Under the pieces are notes generated by a model. That model did not search any database. It had not been told where the DNA came from and saw nothing but the letters and a program-made list of their open reading frames with translations. Shown one piece after another: positions 16,735 through 25,149 of a DNA stretch of 64,000 nt. Numbering within the stretch: position 1 is the stretch's first letter; each line of letters starts with the position of its first letter. This DNA comes from Anaerolineae bacterium (GTDB lineage Bacteria; Chloroflexota; Anaerolineae; Aggregatilineales; Phototrophicaceae), in the NCBI GenBank assembly GCA_020849765.1, contig JADLAY010000072.1, positions 1 through 64,000 of the forward strand, in the 5' to 3' direction. The translations under genes were made by a program, and so were the position numbers.

Positions 16735-17939
16735 GCCGTGCCTCCCGCCGTGCTCTCGTCATCCATCCGATCCAATAGGCGCATGATCAGCCACAACGCC
16801 CTGGGCAAATGGAAGAAGCCCTTCCACATCCCACCCTTGAGCGGCGTCGACACACTGCCATCGCGATGCAAATAGCCGTACCATTCGCCGTATTCGGGAT
16901 CGGCAAAGTGCCCGAACGACCACTCGTGCAGCTTGGCGAACCAGTCCGCAAAGCGCTGCTCACCGGTCAGGTGATGCGCCAGCAGCGTCGCATAGAGCGC
17001 TTCTGTGTGCGGCCACCACAGCTTCATATCCCATTCAAGCTGAGTCGGCGGCTTGCCCTCGACGTCGACGAAGTAGTACAGCCCGCCATACTCCCGATCC
17101 CAGCCGCGTTCGAGCGACCAGTCGATGATCTGTGCCGCGCGCGCGACCAGACTCCGATCCCCCCGGTGCTGGGCTTCATGCATGAGGAACCAGGCGGACT
17201 CAATGGCGTGTCCCGGTGTCACAACGCGTCCTTCGACCGTGTTCAGGTACTCACCATTCGGGCCAATCGTCTCCAACAGCGCCTGCATTTCCGGCTTCAT
17301 GAATTGGTTGACGATCTGATGGACCGCTTCGCCGGCGATCTCGTCGTAGAGTGGATCGGAGTCGAGCAGGCGCATTTCCTGCGACGTCGCCAGCAGAATC
17401 ATGGGGATGGCGTGGGACTTTGCCTGCCGTGTTTGCGGGATGACCTTGGGCGGCAGTTTATCCGGATGGCGATAGAGATCGACGATCAGCCGGTAGACAG
17501 ACTTCGCGCGTTCCGCCGCTTCGTCGCTGCCGGTCGCCTGTGCATACTCGGCGAAGGCGATGGCGGCGAACGTCTCTGAGAAGTAGTAGCGCCGTTTGCG
17601 CAGCGGCTTGCCCTCGCGCGTGAGCGAGAAGAACATGCGGCCATCGCTGTCGAAGGCATGGCGCACGAGGAAGTCATAACCCAGGCGAGCCGCATCCAGC
17701 CATGATTGGCGCCGGTCGACCGTGTTGTAGAGCTTCGAGAACATCCAGACGGCGCGGCCTTGCAGCCAGACGGCTTTGTCGCCATCGTAGACTGCCCCCG
17801 CCCGATCCAGCGAATTGAAGTAGCCGCCGTATTCGCGGTCGAGCGAATGTCGCTCCCAGAATGGGACGACGTCGTCCAGCAAATGACGTCGATAGGCCGA
17901 CCTTAAGTCACTAAGTGGTTGTGGCAACATCTCGATCAA
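16731..17939 (-). CDS. N-acylglucosamine 2-epimerase family protein
   Basis: This 402-residue (alpha/alpha)6-barrel protein is close to renin-binding protein/AGE, which interconverts ManNAc and GlcNAc. Landmarks are WLQGRAVWMFSKLYN, TPGHAIESAWFLMHEA with a catalytic His, KLWWPHTEALYATLL with the second His, and KGGMWKGFFHLPRAL at the C-terminal end; all align with RnBP. It is the first gene of the minus-strand operon and has its own promoter at 17966-17994. With the lyase and sialidase it supplies the second step of sialic acid breakdown. Cellobiose epimerase is a less likely alternative. Confidence 0.9.
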   Translation of the reverse strand: MIEMLPQPLSDLRSAYRRHLLDDVVPFWERHSLDREYGGYFNSLDRAGAVYDGDKAVWLQGRAVWMFSKLYNTVDRRQSWLDAARLGYDFLVRHAFDSDGRMFFSLTREGKPLRKRRYYFSETFAAIAFAEYAQATGSDEAAERAKSVYRLIVDLYRHPDKLPPKVIPQTRQAKSHAIPMILLATSQEMRLLDSDPLYDEIAGEAVHQIVNQFMKPEMQALLETIGPNGEYLNTVEGRVVTPGHAIESAWFLMHEAQHRGDRSLVARAAQIIDWSLERGWDREYGGLYYFVDVEGKPPTQLEWDMKLWWPHTEALYATLLAHHLTGEQRFADWFAKLHEWSFGHFADPEYGEWYGYLHRDGSVSTPLKGGMWKGFFHLPRALWLIMRLLDRMDDESTAGGTA

Positions 17940-17965
17940 CTCTCATCAAGCGTATTCTTGCCACA

Positions 17966-17994
17966 ACTTTAGCCTGCTGACTTCCGGCTCACAA
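17966..17994 (-). promoter_or_regulatory. Predicted promoter of the epimerase-sialidase operon
   Basis: On the minus strand TTGTGA (17989-17994) is followed after 17 bases by TAAAGT (17966-17971). The start would be about 35 bases before the epimerase ATG. It lies in the 172-base divergent region shared with the GntR gene. Confidence 0.5.
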
Positions 17995-18037
17995 CAGCGT
18001 TTTCCGTGGGTTGGAATCACTTTTCGCGGCCAAACAT

Positions 18038-18065
18038 TTGCATAATTCGAATCGCTCGCTATAAC
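18038..18065 (+). promoter_or_regulatory. Predicted promoter of the GntR gene
   Basis: TTGCAT (18038-18043) and TATAAC (18060-18065) are spaced by 16 bases, about 45 bases before the chosen start. It faces away from the epimerase promoter. Confidence 0.5.
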
Positions 18066-18111
18066 TATAGAGAACTAGTGAATTGAACGATCTGATGTAT
18101 TGGAGTCTCTC

Positions 18112-18858
18112 TTGCCTGTACAACAAGCGCTGGTCATCCCGGTCGATAAGAGCAGCCCGGTGCCGCTCTATTATCAGTTGCAGCAGGGCATCATCCGGCT
18201 GATTGAAGCGGGCTCGCTCCTACCGGGCGATCTGCTGCCGTCGGAGAACGAACTGGCACGACGCTACAGCATCAGCCCGATGACCGTGCGCCAGGCGATG
18301 GCCGAGCTGGTCAACGCCGGGTACGTCCGCCGCGAGCGCGGGCGTGGCACTTACGTGGCCAAGCGGCAAATGCAGCACCGGCTCGATCAGCTCGTCGGCT
18401 TCTCCGAAGACATGACCGCGCGCGATCTGCAGCCGGGCGGCAAGGTCCTCCTGCTCGAACAAACACCCGCCCCGCCGGAAGTCGTGGCGCGGGTTGGCCT
18501 ATCGCCGGACACGATGATGACGCGGCTCAAGCGCGTTCGTTACGCCAACGAGCAGCCGGTCGGCATCCACGATTCGTATCTGCACCAGGTGACGTTTACG
18601 TCCGCTGAACTGGAACGCGCCGGGTCGCTTTATCGCTTGCTGGAACAAAAAAGCGTCGTCCTAAACGAGGGCGATGACATGATCGGTGCGGTTGCCGCCA
18701 CGCGTGAAGCCGCCGACCTCTTGCAGGTCAAGCCTGGCGCACCGCTGCTGCGCACGATCCGCTTCGCCTGGGATGCGCGCGGGCAGTTCGTCGAATACGT
18801 CACCGCGCTCTACCGCGCCGACCTGTATGAATACCAGATTCACCTGAAACGGGAATAA
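18112..18858 (+). CDS. GntR-family regulator, HutC/UTRA type
   Basis: This 248-residue regulator has a winged helix at about residues 15-85 (PLYYQLQQGIIRLIEAG, then ENELARRYSISPMTVRQAM and VRRERGRGTYVAK) and a C-terminal UTRA ligand domain ending with FVEYVTALYRADLYEYQIHL. The start is taken as TTG at 18112 because GGAG lies six bases before it; an in-frame TTG at 18100 overlaps that ribosome site. It heads the nucleoside transporter operon on the same strand and is divergent from the epimerase operon, so it could control either. The ligand is probably a nucleoside or sugar phosphate. Confidence 0.92.
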   Translation: MPVQQALVIPVDKSSPVPLYYQLQQGIIRLIEAGSLLPGDLLPSENELARRYSISPMTVRQAMAELVNAGYVRRERGRGTYVAKRQMQHRLDQLVGFSEDMTARDLQPGGKVLLLEQTPAPPEVVARVGLSPDTMMTRLKRVRYANEQPVGIHDSYLHQVTFTSAELERAGSLYRLLEQKSVVLNEGDDMIGAVAATREAADLLQVKPGAPLLRTIRFAWDARGQFVEYVTALYRADLYEYQIHLKRE

Positions 18859-18946
18859 GCCGAATGGAGGTGCCCGATTCCATAGACAGTCCGTACACGC
18901 ACAACCCGATCACGAGCCATGGGGCGTACATTTTCAGGAGGAGAAG

Positions 18947-20044
18947 ATGTCCAAACGTACACTGGTAGGCATCACACTGTTGCTGATCGCGCTTTTGGGC
19001 GCCAGCATTGGCCATGCGCAGGACAGCGGTAAACGCGTTGCCCTGATCATCGCGCAGGGTGGATTGGGTGACCGATCCTACAACGACTCCGCATTCGCGG
19101 GCCTGACGTTGGCGGCGCAGGATTTCGGCGTCGAAGTTGTCCCGGTCGAGTCGTCCGACCCGGTGGGAGAGGCCGAACAGCTCCTCCGTGGCGCGGCAGA
19201 AGCGGGCTTTGATCTGGTGATCACGCTCGAATTCAGCCATTTCGACCCGCTCGCACGTATCGCGCCGGATTACCCGGATACGCTGTTTGCCATCGTCAAC
19301 GTCGAAGTCGATCAGCCCAACGTGATTTCGGTGCTGTTCCAGGAACAGCAAGGCTCTTTCCTGGCGGGCGCGCTGGCCGCTCTGGTCACAACCGACGGTG
19401 ACATCCCGCACACCAATCCTGAAGCCGTGATCGGCGTGCTCGGCGGCGTGCAGTCGACGGGTATCGACGTCTTCCTCGATGGCTATCTCCAGGGCGCCTG
19501 CGCCGTCAACCCGGATATTCAGGTGCTGTTCACCTACTCGAACGACTTCGGCGACCCGACCATCGGGCGTGAAATCGCCGTGGCGCAGCACGAGCAGGGC
19601 GCTGACGTCGTCTTCCAGGTGGCCGGTGGCACCGGCGCCGGCGTGATCGACGCGGCCAAGGATAACGACTTCTGGGCCGTCGGTGTCGATAGCGACCAGG
19701 ACTACCTGGCGCCGGGTTACGTGCTGACGAGCATGCTCAAGCGCGTCGATATCGCCGTCTACGACCTGATTCGCCAGTTGGTCAATGACGAACTGGAAGG
19801 CGGCGCGGTGACTTACTACGGTCTGGCGGAAAACGGCGTCGGCCTGAGCGACATGGTCTACAGCCGCCACCTGATCCCGCGCGACTACATGGATCAGATC
19901 AACACGATGCGCGAGGGCATTCTGTCCGGCGACATCGACGTGATCGATACCCGCCAACTGACCGAAGATCAGCGCACGGCGCTGTATGCGGATCGCACCT
20001 GCGCGGGCATCGACGCCCTGCACGCAGAGATGATGGGATCGTAA
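18947..20044 (+). CDS. BMP-family nucleoside-binding protein
   Basis: This 365-residue exported receptor of the basic membrane protein family (PnrA/Med-like) binds purine or pyrimidine nucleosides for an ABC importer. It has a type I signal peptide (about residues 1-25, ending GHAQ) with no lipobox Cys. The fold markers are VALIIAQGGLGDRSYNDSAF, FDLVITLEFSHFDPLARIAPDYPDT cut by binding-site loops, and GVDSDQDYLAPGYVLTSMLKRVD. An AGGAGGAG site precedes the ATG. The ATPase and two permease genes follow, separated by a palindromic 69-base element. Confidence 0.93.
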   Translation: MSKRTLVGITLLLIALLGASIGHAQDSGKRVALIIAQGGLGDRSYNDSAFAGLTLAAQDFGVEVVPVESSDPVGEAEQLLRGAAEAGFDLVITLEFSHFDPLARIAPDYPDTLFAIVNVEVDQPNVISVLFQEQQGSFLAGALAALVTTDGDIPHTNPEAVIGVLGGVQSTGIDVFLDGYLQGACAVNPDIQVLFTYSNDFGDPTIGREIAVAQHEQGADVVFQVAGGTGAGVIDAAKDNDFWAVGVDSDQDYLAPGYVLTSMLKRVDIAVYDLIRQLVNDELEGGAVTYYGLAENGVGLSDMVYSRHLIPRDYMDQINTMREGILSGDIDVIDTRQLTEDQRTALYADRTCAGIDALHAEMMGS

Positions 20045-20068
20045 TTTCGAAGATCCGTGCACGATTTT

Positions 20069-20137
20069 GGGGCGGACGCCAACAATGGCGTCCCTACGGA
20101 ACCGATCGGTAGGGACAGGGCGTGCCCTGTCCGCCCC
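20069..20137. repeat. Nested palindromic element (REP/MITE-like)
   Basis: This 69-base non-coding element folds several ways. Its ends pair (GGGGCGGAC at 20069-20077 with GTCCGCCCC at 20129-20137). GGACGCCA pairs with TGGCGTCC around a four-base loop (20074-20093), GTCCCTAC pairs with GTAGGGAC (20090-20097 and 20109-20116), and GGACAGGGC pairs with GCCCTGTCC (20113-20132). It fills most of the gap between receptor and ATPase genes. No second copy was noticed in the window. It could be a mobile REP-like unit serving as an mRNA-stabilising hairpin. Confidence 0.6.
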
Positions 20138-20156
20138 CTTCTGAGCAGAGGATGAC

Positions 20157-21683
20157 ATGGCTTATCTGGAGATGCGCGGCATCACCAAGACGTTTCCCGG
20201 CGGCGTGCTGGCGAATTCGAACGTCGACCTGAGCGTCGAACAGGGCGAAATCCACGCGCTTGTCGGCGAAAATGGCGCGGGCAAATCCACACTGATGAAG
20301 ATCCTCTACGGGATGGAACACCCGGACGCGGGCACGATCAAGCTGAACGGTCAACCCGTCCACATCGCCAGCCCGCAAACGGCCATCCAGCTTGGCATTG
20401 GCATGGTGCACCAGCACTTCCAACTGATCCCGTCGCTGACCGTGGCCGAAAACGTCGCGCTGGGCTACGAACCGCAGCGGGGGCTGCTCGTGGACGAAGC
20501 CGCCATGCGTGAACGCGTGGCACAGCTGTCGGAGACGTTCGGGCTGCGCGCCGATCCGAGCGCCCGCGTGGCCGATCTCTCGGTCGGCATTCAGCAGCGC
20601 GTCGAGATCCTCAAGCTGCTCTATCGCGATGCGAAACTCTTGATCCTGGACGAACCGACCGCCGTTCTGACGCCGCAAGAGGTCGACGACCTGTTCGCGG
20701 TGCTGCGCCGTCTGGTCGGCGAGGGGCGCACGGCCATCTTCATCACGCACAAGCTCTACGAAGTGATGAACATCTGCCAGCGGGCGACCGTGCTTCGACG
20801 CGGACAGGTCGCCGGGGATGTGAACGTCGCCGAAAGCTCGGCAGCGGAACTCGCCCACATGATGGTCGGACGCGAGGTGCAAGCCTCATTCCTGCCGGAG
20901 GAAGTGCCGGAACAAACGGAAGAACGGCTCGTCGTGCGCGCGCTCGACGTCGCGGACGAGCGCGGCCTCCCGGCACTGAAGCAAATCAGCTTCACGTTGT
21001 TCGCCGGGGAGATCCTCGGCATCGCCGGCGTCGAGGGAAACGGCCAACACGAATTGATCGAAACGCTGATCGGCAACCGCAAAGCCGCGGCGGGCGACAT
21101 CCTGCTCAATGGGCAGGCGCTGACGAACCTGAGCGTGCGCGAGCGCCGTACGCGTGGGATGGCGATCATCCCGGAAGACCGCAACCGTGAAGGTCTGAGC
21201 AAGAACATGCTGATCTGGGAGAATCTGGTCGCGGATAGCTACCATCAGCCGTCGGCATCGCGCCAGGGCTTCCTGCGCATCGGCAGCATCCGCCGCACAG
21301 CCCAGCAGTTGATCCGGCAGTACGACATCCGCACACCGAGCGAGAACGTCGAAGTCGGCACCCTCTCCGGCGGCAACGCGCAGAAAATCATCATCGCCCG
21401 CGAGCTGGAACACACGCCCGCCATCCTGATCGCCGCGCAGCCAACGCGCGGGCTCGATATCGGCGCGGCGCGTTTCGTCCACGAGCAGATGATCGCCCTG
21501 CGGGCAGCGGGCGTCGGCGTGCTGCTGATCTCCGCCGACCTGGACGAGCTGCTCGCCCTCAGCGACCGCATCGCCGTCCTGTTCGAGGGACGCATCCTCA
21601 AAACCTTCGGCCATAAGGCGTTCACCCGCGAACTCGTTGGCATGACCATGGCCGGGAAAACAGAAAGCGAAAACGCGCAATGA
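20157..21683 (+). CDS. Nucleoside ABC transporter ATP-binding protein
   Basis: This 508-residue protein with two ATPase domains belongs to the YufO/NupO type that works with BMP receptors. Domain one has GENGAGKSTLMK, the Q-loop in GIGMVHQHFQLIPSLTV, signature LSVGIQQRVEILK and Walker B LLILDEPTAVLTPQE. Domain two has the relaxed P-loop GVEGNGQHELIE, signature LSGGNAQKIIIARELE and AAQPTRGLDIGA. The unusual Gln-Pro in place of Glu-Pro after its Walker B is common in the second domain of this family. The stop overlaps the first permease start as ATGA. Confidence 0.95.
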   Translation: MAYLEMRGITKTFPGGVLANSNVDLSVEQGEIHALVGENGAGKSTLMKILYGMEHPDAGTIKLNGQPVHIASPQTAIQLGIGMVHQHFQLIPSLTVAENVALGYEPQRGLLVDEAAMRERVAQLSETFGLRADPSARVADLSVGIQQRVEILKLLYRDAKLLILDEPTAVLTPQEVDDLFAVLRRLVGEGRTAIFITHKLYEVMNICQRATVLRRGQVAGDVNVAESSAAELAHMMVGREVQASFLPEEVPEQTEERLVVRALDVADERGLPALKQISFTLFAGEILGIAGVEGNGQHELIETLIGNRKAAAGDILLNGQALTNLSVRERRTRGMAIIPEDRNREGLSKNMLIWENLVADSYHQPSASRQGFLRIGSIRRTAQQLIRQYDIRTPSENVEVGTLSGGNAQKIIIARELEHTPAILIAAQPTRGLDIGAARFVHEQMIALRAAGVGVLLISADLDELLALSDRIAVLFEGRILKTFGHKAFTRELVGMTMAGKTESENAQ

Positions 21684-22741
21684 AGGAGCAACTGCGCACC
21701 CTGGGCCGTACCCTCATCACGCTTGCCCTGGCCTTTGGCGCAGGTTACGTCATCATGCAGCTTTCCGGCAAAGATGCGCTGGAAGCCTATAGAGTCATCT
21801 TCGAGTCGGCCTTCGGCACCCCGCGCGCGCTTGCAAACACCCTCCTCGCCGCCACACCGCTCATCTTCACCGGGCTGGCGACGCTGATCGCTTTCCGGGC
21901 CGGTATCTTCAACATCGGCGTCGAAGGGTCGCTCTACATCGGCGCTTTCACCGCCGCCTGGGTCGGATTCACCTTCACTGATCTGCCGGGCGTGCTGGTC
22001 GTGGCGCTGGCGTTTGCGGCCGGCGCACTGACCGGCGGCTTGTGGGGGCTGATACCGGGCTATCTCAAGGCGCGGCTGCGCGTCGACGAGATCGTGACGA
22101 CGATCATGCTCAACTATGTCGCGATCCGCTTCACTGACTACCTGGTGACAGGGCCGTTCCTCGTCCCTGGCATGGCCAACGCCATGTCCGAGCAGGTCGC
22201 CCCGCAGGCGGAACTGCCGCGGCTGGTCGAACGGTCGCAGCTCAACTTCAGCTTCATCCTCGCGCTGATCGTCTTTGCCCTCGTCTGGCTGTTGATGAGC
22301 CGCACGTCACTCGGCTACGAGATCAAAGCCATCGGCAGCAACCCGACCTTCGCCCGCTGGAGCGGCATGCCGGTCGGGCGCATCATCCTGAGCGTGATGT
22401 TCATCAGCGGCCTGATCGGCGGGCTGGCGGGCGCGGGACAGGTGCTTGGCGTCCATTACCGGTTCGTGTCCGGCTTCTCGCGCGGCTACGGTTTCGATGG
22501 CATCGTTATCGCGCTGGTCGGGCGCAATCATCCGCTCGGCGTGCTGCTGACCGCCCTGCTGTTCGGCGCACTGCGCAACGGCTCGTCGACGATGGAGATG
22601 TTCACCCAGATCCCGCGCGATCTGGTCGATGTCGTCATCTCATTGATCATCTTCTTCGTGGCCGTCGACATCAGCTTCGGCTGGCTGCGCAGGCGCTTCG
22701 GCAAGCAGCAGACGACACAGCCCCAGGCGGCGGGAGACTAG
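21680..22741 (+). CDS. Nucleoside ABC transporter permease 1 (YufP-like)
   Basis: This 353-residue polytopic permease of the BPD_transp_2 family carries the signature FRAGIFNIGVEGSLYIGAF and the long loop ending KARLRVDEIVTTIMLNYVA that is diagnostic of nucleoside importers. Its C-terminal half has GLIGGLAGAGQVLGVHYRF and the cytoplasmic tail RRRFGKQQ. It starts inside the ATPase stop codon and is followed by the second permease after five bases. Confidence 0.94.
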   Translation: MKEQLRTLGRTLITLALAFGAGYVIMQLSGKDALEAYRVIFESAFGTPRALANTLLAATPLIFTGLATLIAFRAGIFNIGVEGSLYIGAFTAAWVGFTFTDLPGVLVVALAFAAGALTGGLWGLIPGYLKARLRVDEIVTTIMLNYVAIRFTDYLVTGPFLVPGMANAMSEQVAPQAELPRLVERSQLNFSFILALIVFALVWLLMSRTSLGYEIKAIGSNPTFARWSGMPVGRIILSVMFISGLIGGLAGAGQVLGVHYRFVSGFSRGYGFDGIVIALVGRNHPLGVLLTALLFGALRNGSSTMEMFTQIPRDLVDVVISLIIFFVAVDISFGWLRRRFGKQQTTQPQAAGD

Positions 22742-22746
22742 CTTCG

Positions 22747-23655
22747 ATGGATGTCCTGGACTTTGCCGTCAACCTCACTGCTTCCTCGCTGCGTCTGGCG
22801 ACGCCCCTGATGCTGGCGGCGATGGCCGGTCTGCTCAGCTATCAGGTCGGCCTGATCAACATCGCGCTCGAAGGGCTGATGCTGGCGGGCGCGTTTGCCG
22901 CCGTCGCTTTTGGCTTCGTCCTCGGCTCGACCTGGGGCGGCGTGCTGGCCGCCTGTATTGTCGGCGCGTTGGTCGCCGCATTGTTCGCGCTGTTCGTGAC
23001 CGATCTGCGCGCCAACCTGGTCGTGACCGGCCTGGCGATCAACTTCCTGGTGCTCGGCGCGACGGCCTATCTCCTGCAGATCCTGTTCGATTCGCGCGGC
23101 ACGTTCGCGCCGGAAACGCTCAACAGTCTGACGCCGCTGCAAATCCCGGTCCTGAGCGATCTGCCTGTGCTTGGCCCGATCCTGTTCCGCCATTCGCCGC
23201 TCGTCTACGTCTCCTGGCTGGTGATCCCGCTGACGGCCCTGTTCCTCTACCGCACACGGGCGGGCATCCACATCCGCGCCATCGGCGAGAATGCCGAGGC
23301 GGCACGGACGGCAGGCATTCGCCTGCGCGCGATGCAATATCTCGCGCTCATGCTCGGCGGCGTCCTCTGCGGGCTGGCCGGGGCGCATCTGGCCGTTGGC
23401 GAACTGGCGCTCTTCCGCGAGAATATGACGGCAGGGCGCGGCTTCATCGCGCTGGCTGCGGTCTATTTCGCCGCCGGGCGTCCGTGGCGTTCGGCGCTGG
23501 CCTGTCTGCTCTTCGGCCTGTTCGAAGCGCTGCAATTCCGCCTGCAAACGATGAGCAACACGCCGCCGCAGTTCTTCCAGATGCTGCCGTATATCATGGT
23601 CGTGATCATGCTGACGCTGATCTCATTCCGTAAAGAGTGGCACAAGGGTTGGTAG
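22747..23655 (+). CDS. Nucleoside ABC transporter permease 2 (YufQ-like)
   Basis: This 302-residue partner permease has the signature QVGLINIALEGLMLAGAF, the coupling segment GIHIRAIGENAEAARTAGI and GGVLCGLAGAHLAVGELALF, each seen in YufQ/NupQ proteins. About eight to nine membrane helices are predicted by eye. It ends two bases before the cysteine hydrolase start, so one transcript almost certainly continues into the enzyme genes. Confidence 0.94.
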   Translation: MDVLDFAVNLTASSLRLATPLMLAAMAGLLSYQVGLINIALEGLMLAGAFAAVAFGFVLGSTWGGVLAACIVGALVAALFALFVTDLRANLVVTGLAINFLVLGATAYLLQILFDSRGTFAPETLNSLTPLQIPVLSDLPVLGPILFRHSPLVYVSWLVIPLTALFLYRTRAGIHIRAIGENAEAARTAGIRLRAMQYLALMLGGVLCGLAGAHLAVGELALFRENMTAGRGFIALAAVYFAAGRPWRSALACLLFGLFEALQFRLQTMSNTPPQFFQMLPYIMVVIMLTLISFRKEWHKGW

Positions 23656-23657
23656 CT

Positions 23658-24230
23658 ATGAACTCAGCCGTACTGGTCATCGATATGGTGCGCGACTTCA
23701 CCGACATGGAGCACGGGCGCGTGCCCAACGTCAATGCCGGGCGCATCGTGCCCGCGATTGCGTCGTTCGTCGACGAAGCGCGCGCGGCGGGGGCCGTCAT
23801 CATCTGGGTGATCGACAGCCACCGCTCCGGCAAGCCCGATTGGGAACTTGAGAACGTGCGCGGGCACTGCGACGACAGCACGCCGGGTGTCGAACTCGCG
23901 CCGGGGCTGGAACCCTCCGACGACGACTACGTCATCACCAAACGGCGCTACAGCGCCTTCGTCGGCACCGATCTCGACCTGATCCTGCGCGACCGGCACA
24001 TCGAGCGCCTTTTCCTGTGCGGCACCAAGACCAACGTCTGCATCCGGGCGACGGCGCAGGACGGCTTCGAGCACAATTATCGCGTCGTCGTGCCGCTTGA
24101 ATGCGTAGCGACCGATAAGCAGCACCTGCACGAAGCCAACCTCGAAGACATCGGCAAGTACATGGGCCGCGTGCTGCCGGTCGATGAAGCGCTCGTGCTG
24201 CTCAAAGAAGAAGCCCGATCCAATGCTTGA
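23658..24230 (+). CDS. Isochorismatase-family cysteine hydrolase
   Basis: This 190-residue enzyme has the Asp-Lys-Cys triad: Asp in VLVIDMVRDF, Lys in VITKRRYSAF, and Cys in LCGTKTNVCIRATAQDG preceded by the family cis-peptide region. Relatives hydrolyse nicotinamide, ureidoacrylate (RutB), N-carbamoyl compounds or biuret. Its place between nucleoside permeases and a kinase points to a nucleobase-derived amide, with RutB-like ureidoacrylate a reasonable guess only. The ATG at 23658 is chosen over one seven codons upstream, which lies inside the permease gene. Confidence 0.9.
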   Translation: MNSAVLVIDMVRDFTDMEHGRVPNVNAGRIVPAIASFVDEARAAGAVIIWVIDSHRSGKPDWELENVRGHCDDSTPGVELAPGLEPSDDDYVITKRRYSAFVGTDLDLILRDRHIERLFLCGTKTNVCIRATAQDGFEHNYRVVVPLECVATDKQHLHEANLEDIGKYMGRVLPVDEALVLLKEEARSNA

Positions 24231-25149
24231 TCTACTCGCCACCGGCTACCCCAGCATGGATCACATCGTCGCGGTGTCGCGCAGCCCCGCGATCGGCGAG
24301 ACCGCCCTGCTGGAGACGCCGATCGATGACACGCAGGCGACTTTCGGCGGCTGTGGCGCAAATGTGGCCGTCGCGCTGGCTAAGCTCGGCTTTCGCGCGG
24401 GCGTGGCGATGGTGCTCGGCGACGACGACGTCGGGGCACGCTACCTGGCCTATCTCGATGGAGTCGGCGTGGATACCTGCAACATCGCACGCCTGCCGGG
24501 GACGCTGAGTTCGCGCAGCTACCTGTTCCGCAATCCCGACGGCGAGTATCAGAACTTCTTCCTGGCGGGCGCTGCCGATCAGTGGCAGGGCGAACTGGCG
24601 CTGCAGGGGCTGGATGAAGTGCGCTATGGCCTGGTGACGGTCGGTTACTATCCTTACAATCGCGCTTTCGTGCAGCGACTGGCGGAGCGTGACATCCCGA
24701 TCATATGGCAGCTCAAGCCGGATATCGCCGCCTACCCCGCCGACGCGCTGGCGGACTTCACGCGGCAGAGCAAGATCATCTTCTGCAACCAGATGGAGCT
24801 GGAATATCTATCCATCGTTCTCGAGATGTCCGCGGCGGAGATCCTGAAGGCGCATGACCTGGAAACCATTGTCATCACGCGCGGCAGGCATGGCAGCCGC
24901 GTGCTGACCGCCGAGGCACAGATCGATATTCCATCCGTGCCATGCGAGGCGATTGACACGACCGGCGCGGGTGACGCCTTCACGGCAGGCTTCCTGGCGG
25001 GCTATTTCAAAGGCTACCCACCGATCGACTGCGGCCGACTGGGCGCTGTCCTGGCCGCCTTCTGCGTCGAACGGGTCGGCTGCCAAACGCATTTGCCGGA
25101 TTGGACGGCGCTGCAAACTCGTTATGCAGAGCACTTTGGAGACCTATGA
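24223..25149 (+). CDS. PfkB-family carbohydrate/nucleoside kinase
   Basis: This 308-residue ribokinase-fold enzyme should phosphorylate a sugar or nucleoside with ATP. The Gly-rich substrate motif FGGCGANVAVALAKLGF is near residue 40. The C-terminal signature AIDTTGAGDAFTAGFLAGYF near residue 245 carries the catalytic Asp and the anion hole. It overlaps the hydrolase by eight bases and the phosphorylase by four. In this operon ribose, deoxyribose, inosine, adenosine or pseudouridine are all plausible substrates. Confidence 0.92.
   Translation: MLDLLATGYPSMDHIVAVSRSPAIGETALLETPIDDTQATFGGCGANVAVALAKLGFRAGVAMVLGDDDVGARYLAYLDGVGVDTCNIARLPGTLSSRSYLFRNPDGEYQNFFLAGAADQWQGELALQGLDEVRYGLVTVGYYPYNRAFVQRLAERDIPIIWQLKPDIAAYPADALADFTRQSKIIFCNQMELEYLSIVLEMSAAEILKAHDLETIVITRGRHGSRVLTAEAQIDIPSVPCEAIDTTGAGDAFTAGFLAGYFKGYPPIDCGRLGAVLAAFCVERVGCQTHLPDWTALQTRYAEHFGDL

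Noticed and set aside
18800..20158. Minus-strand frame of 452 codons
   Set aside because: It is antisense to the BMP-type receptor, which has a signal peptide and family motifs.
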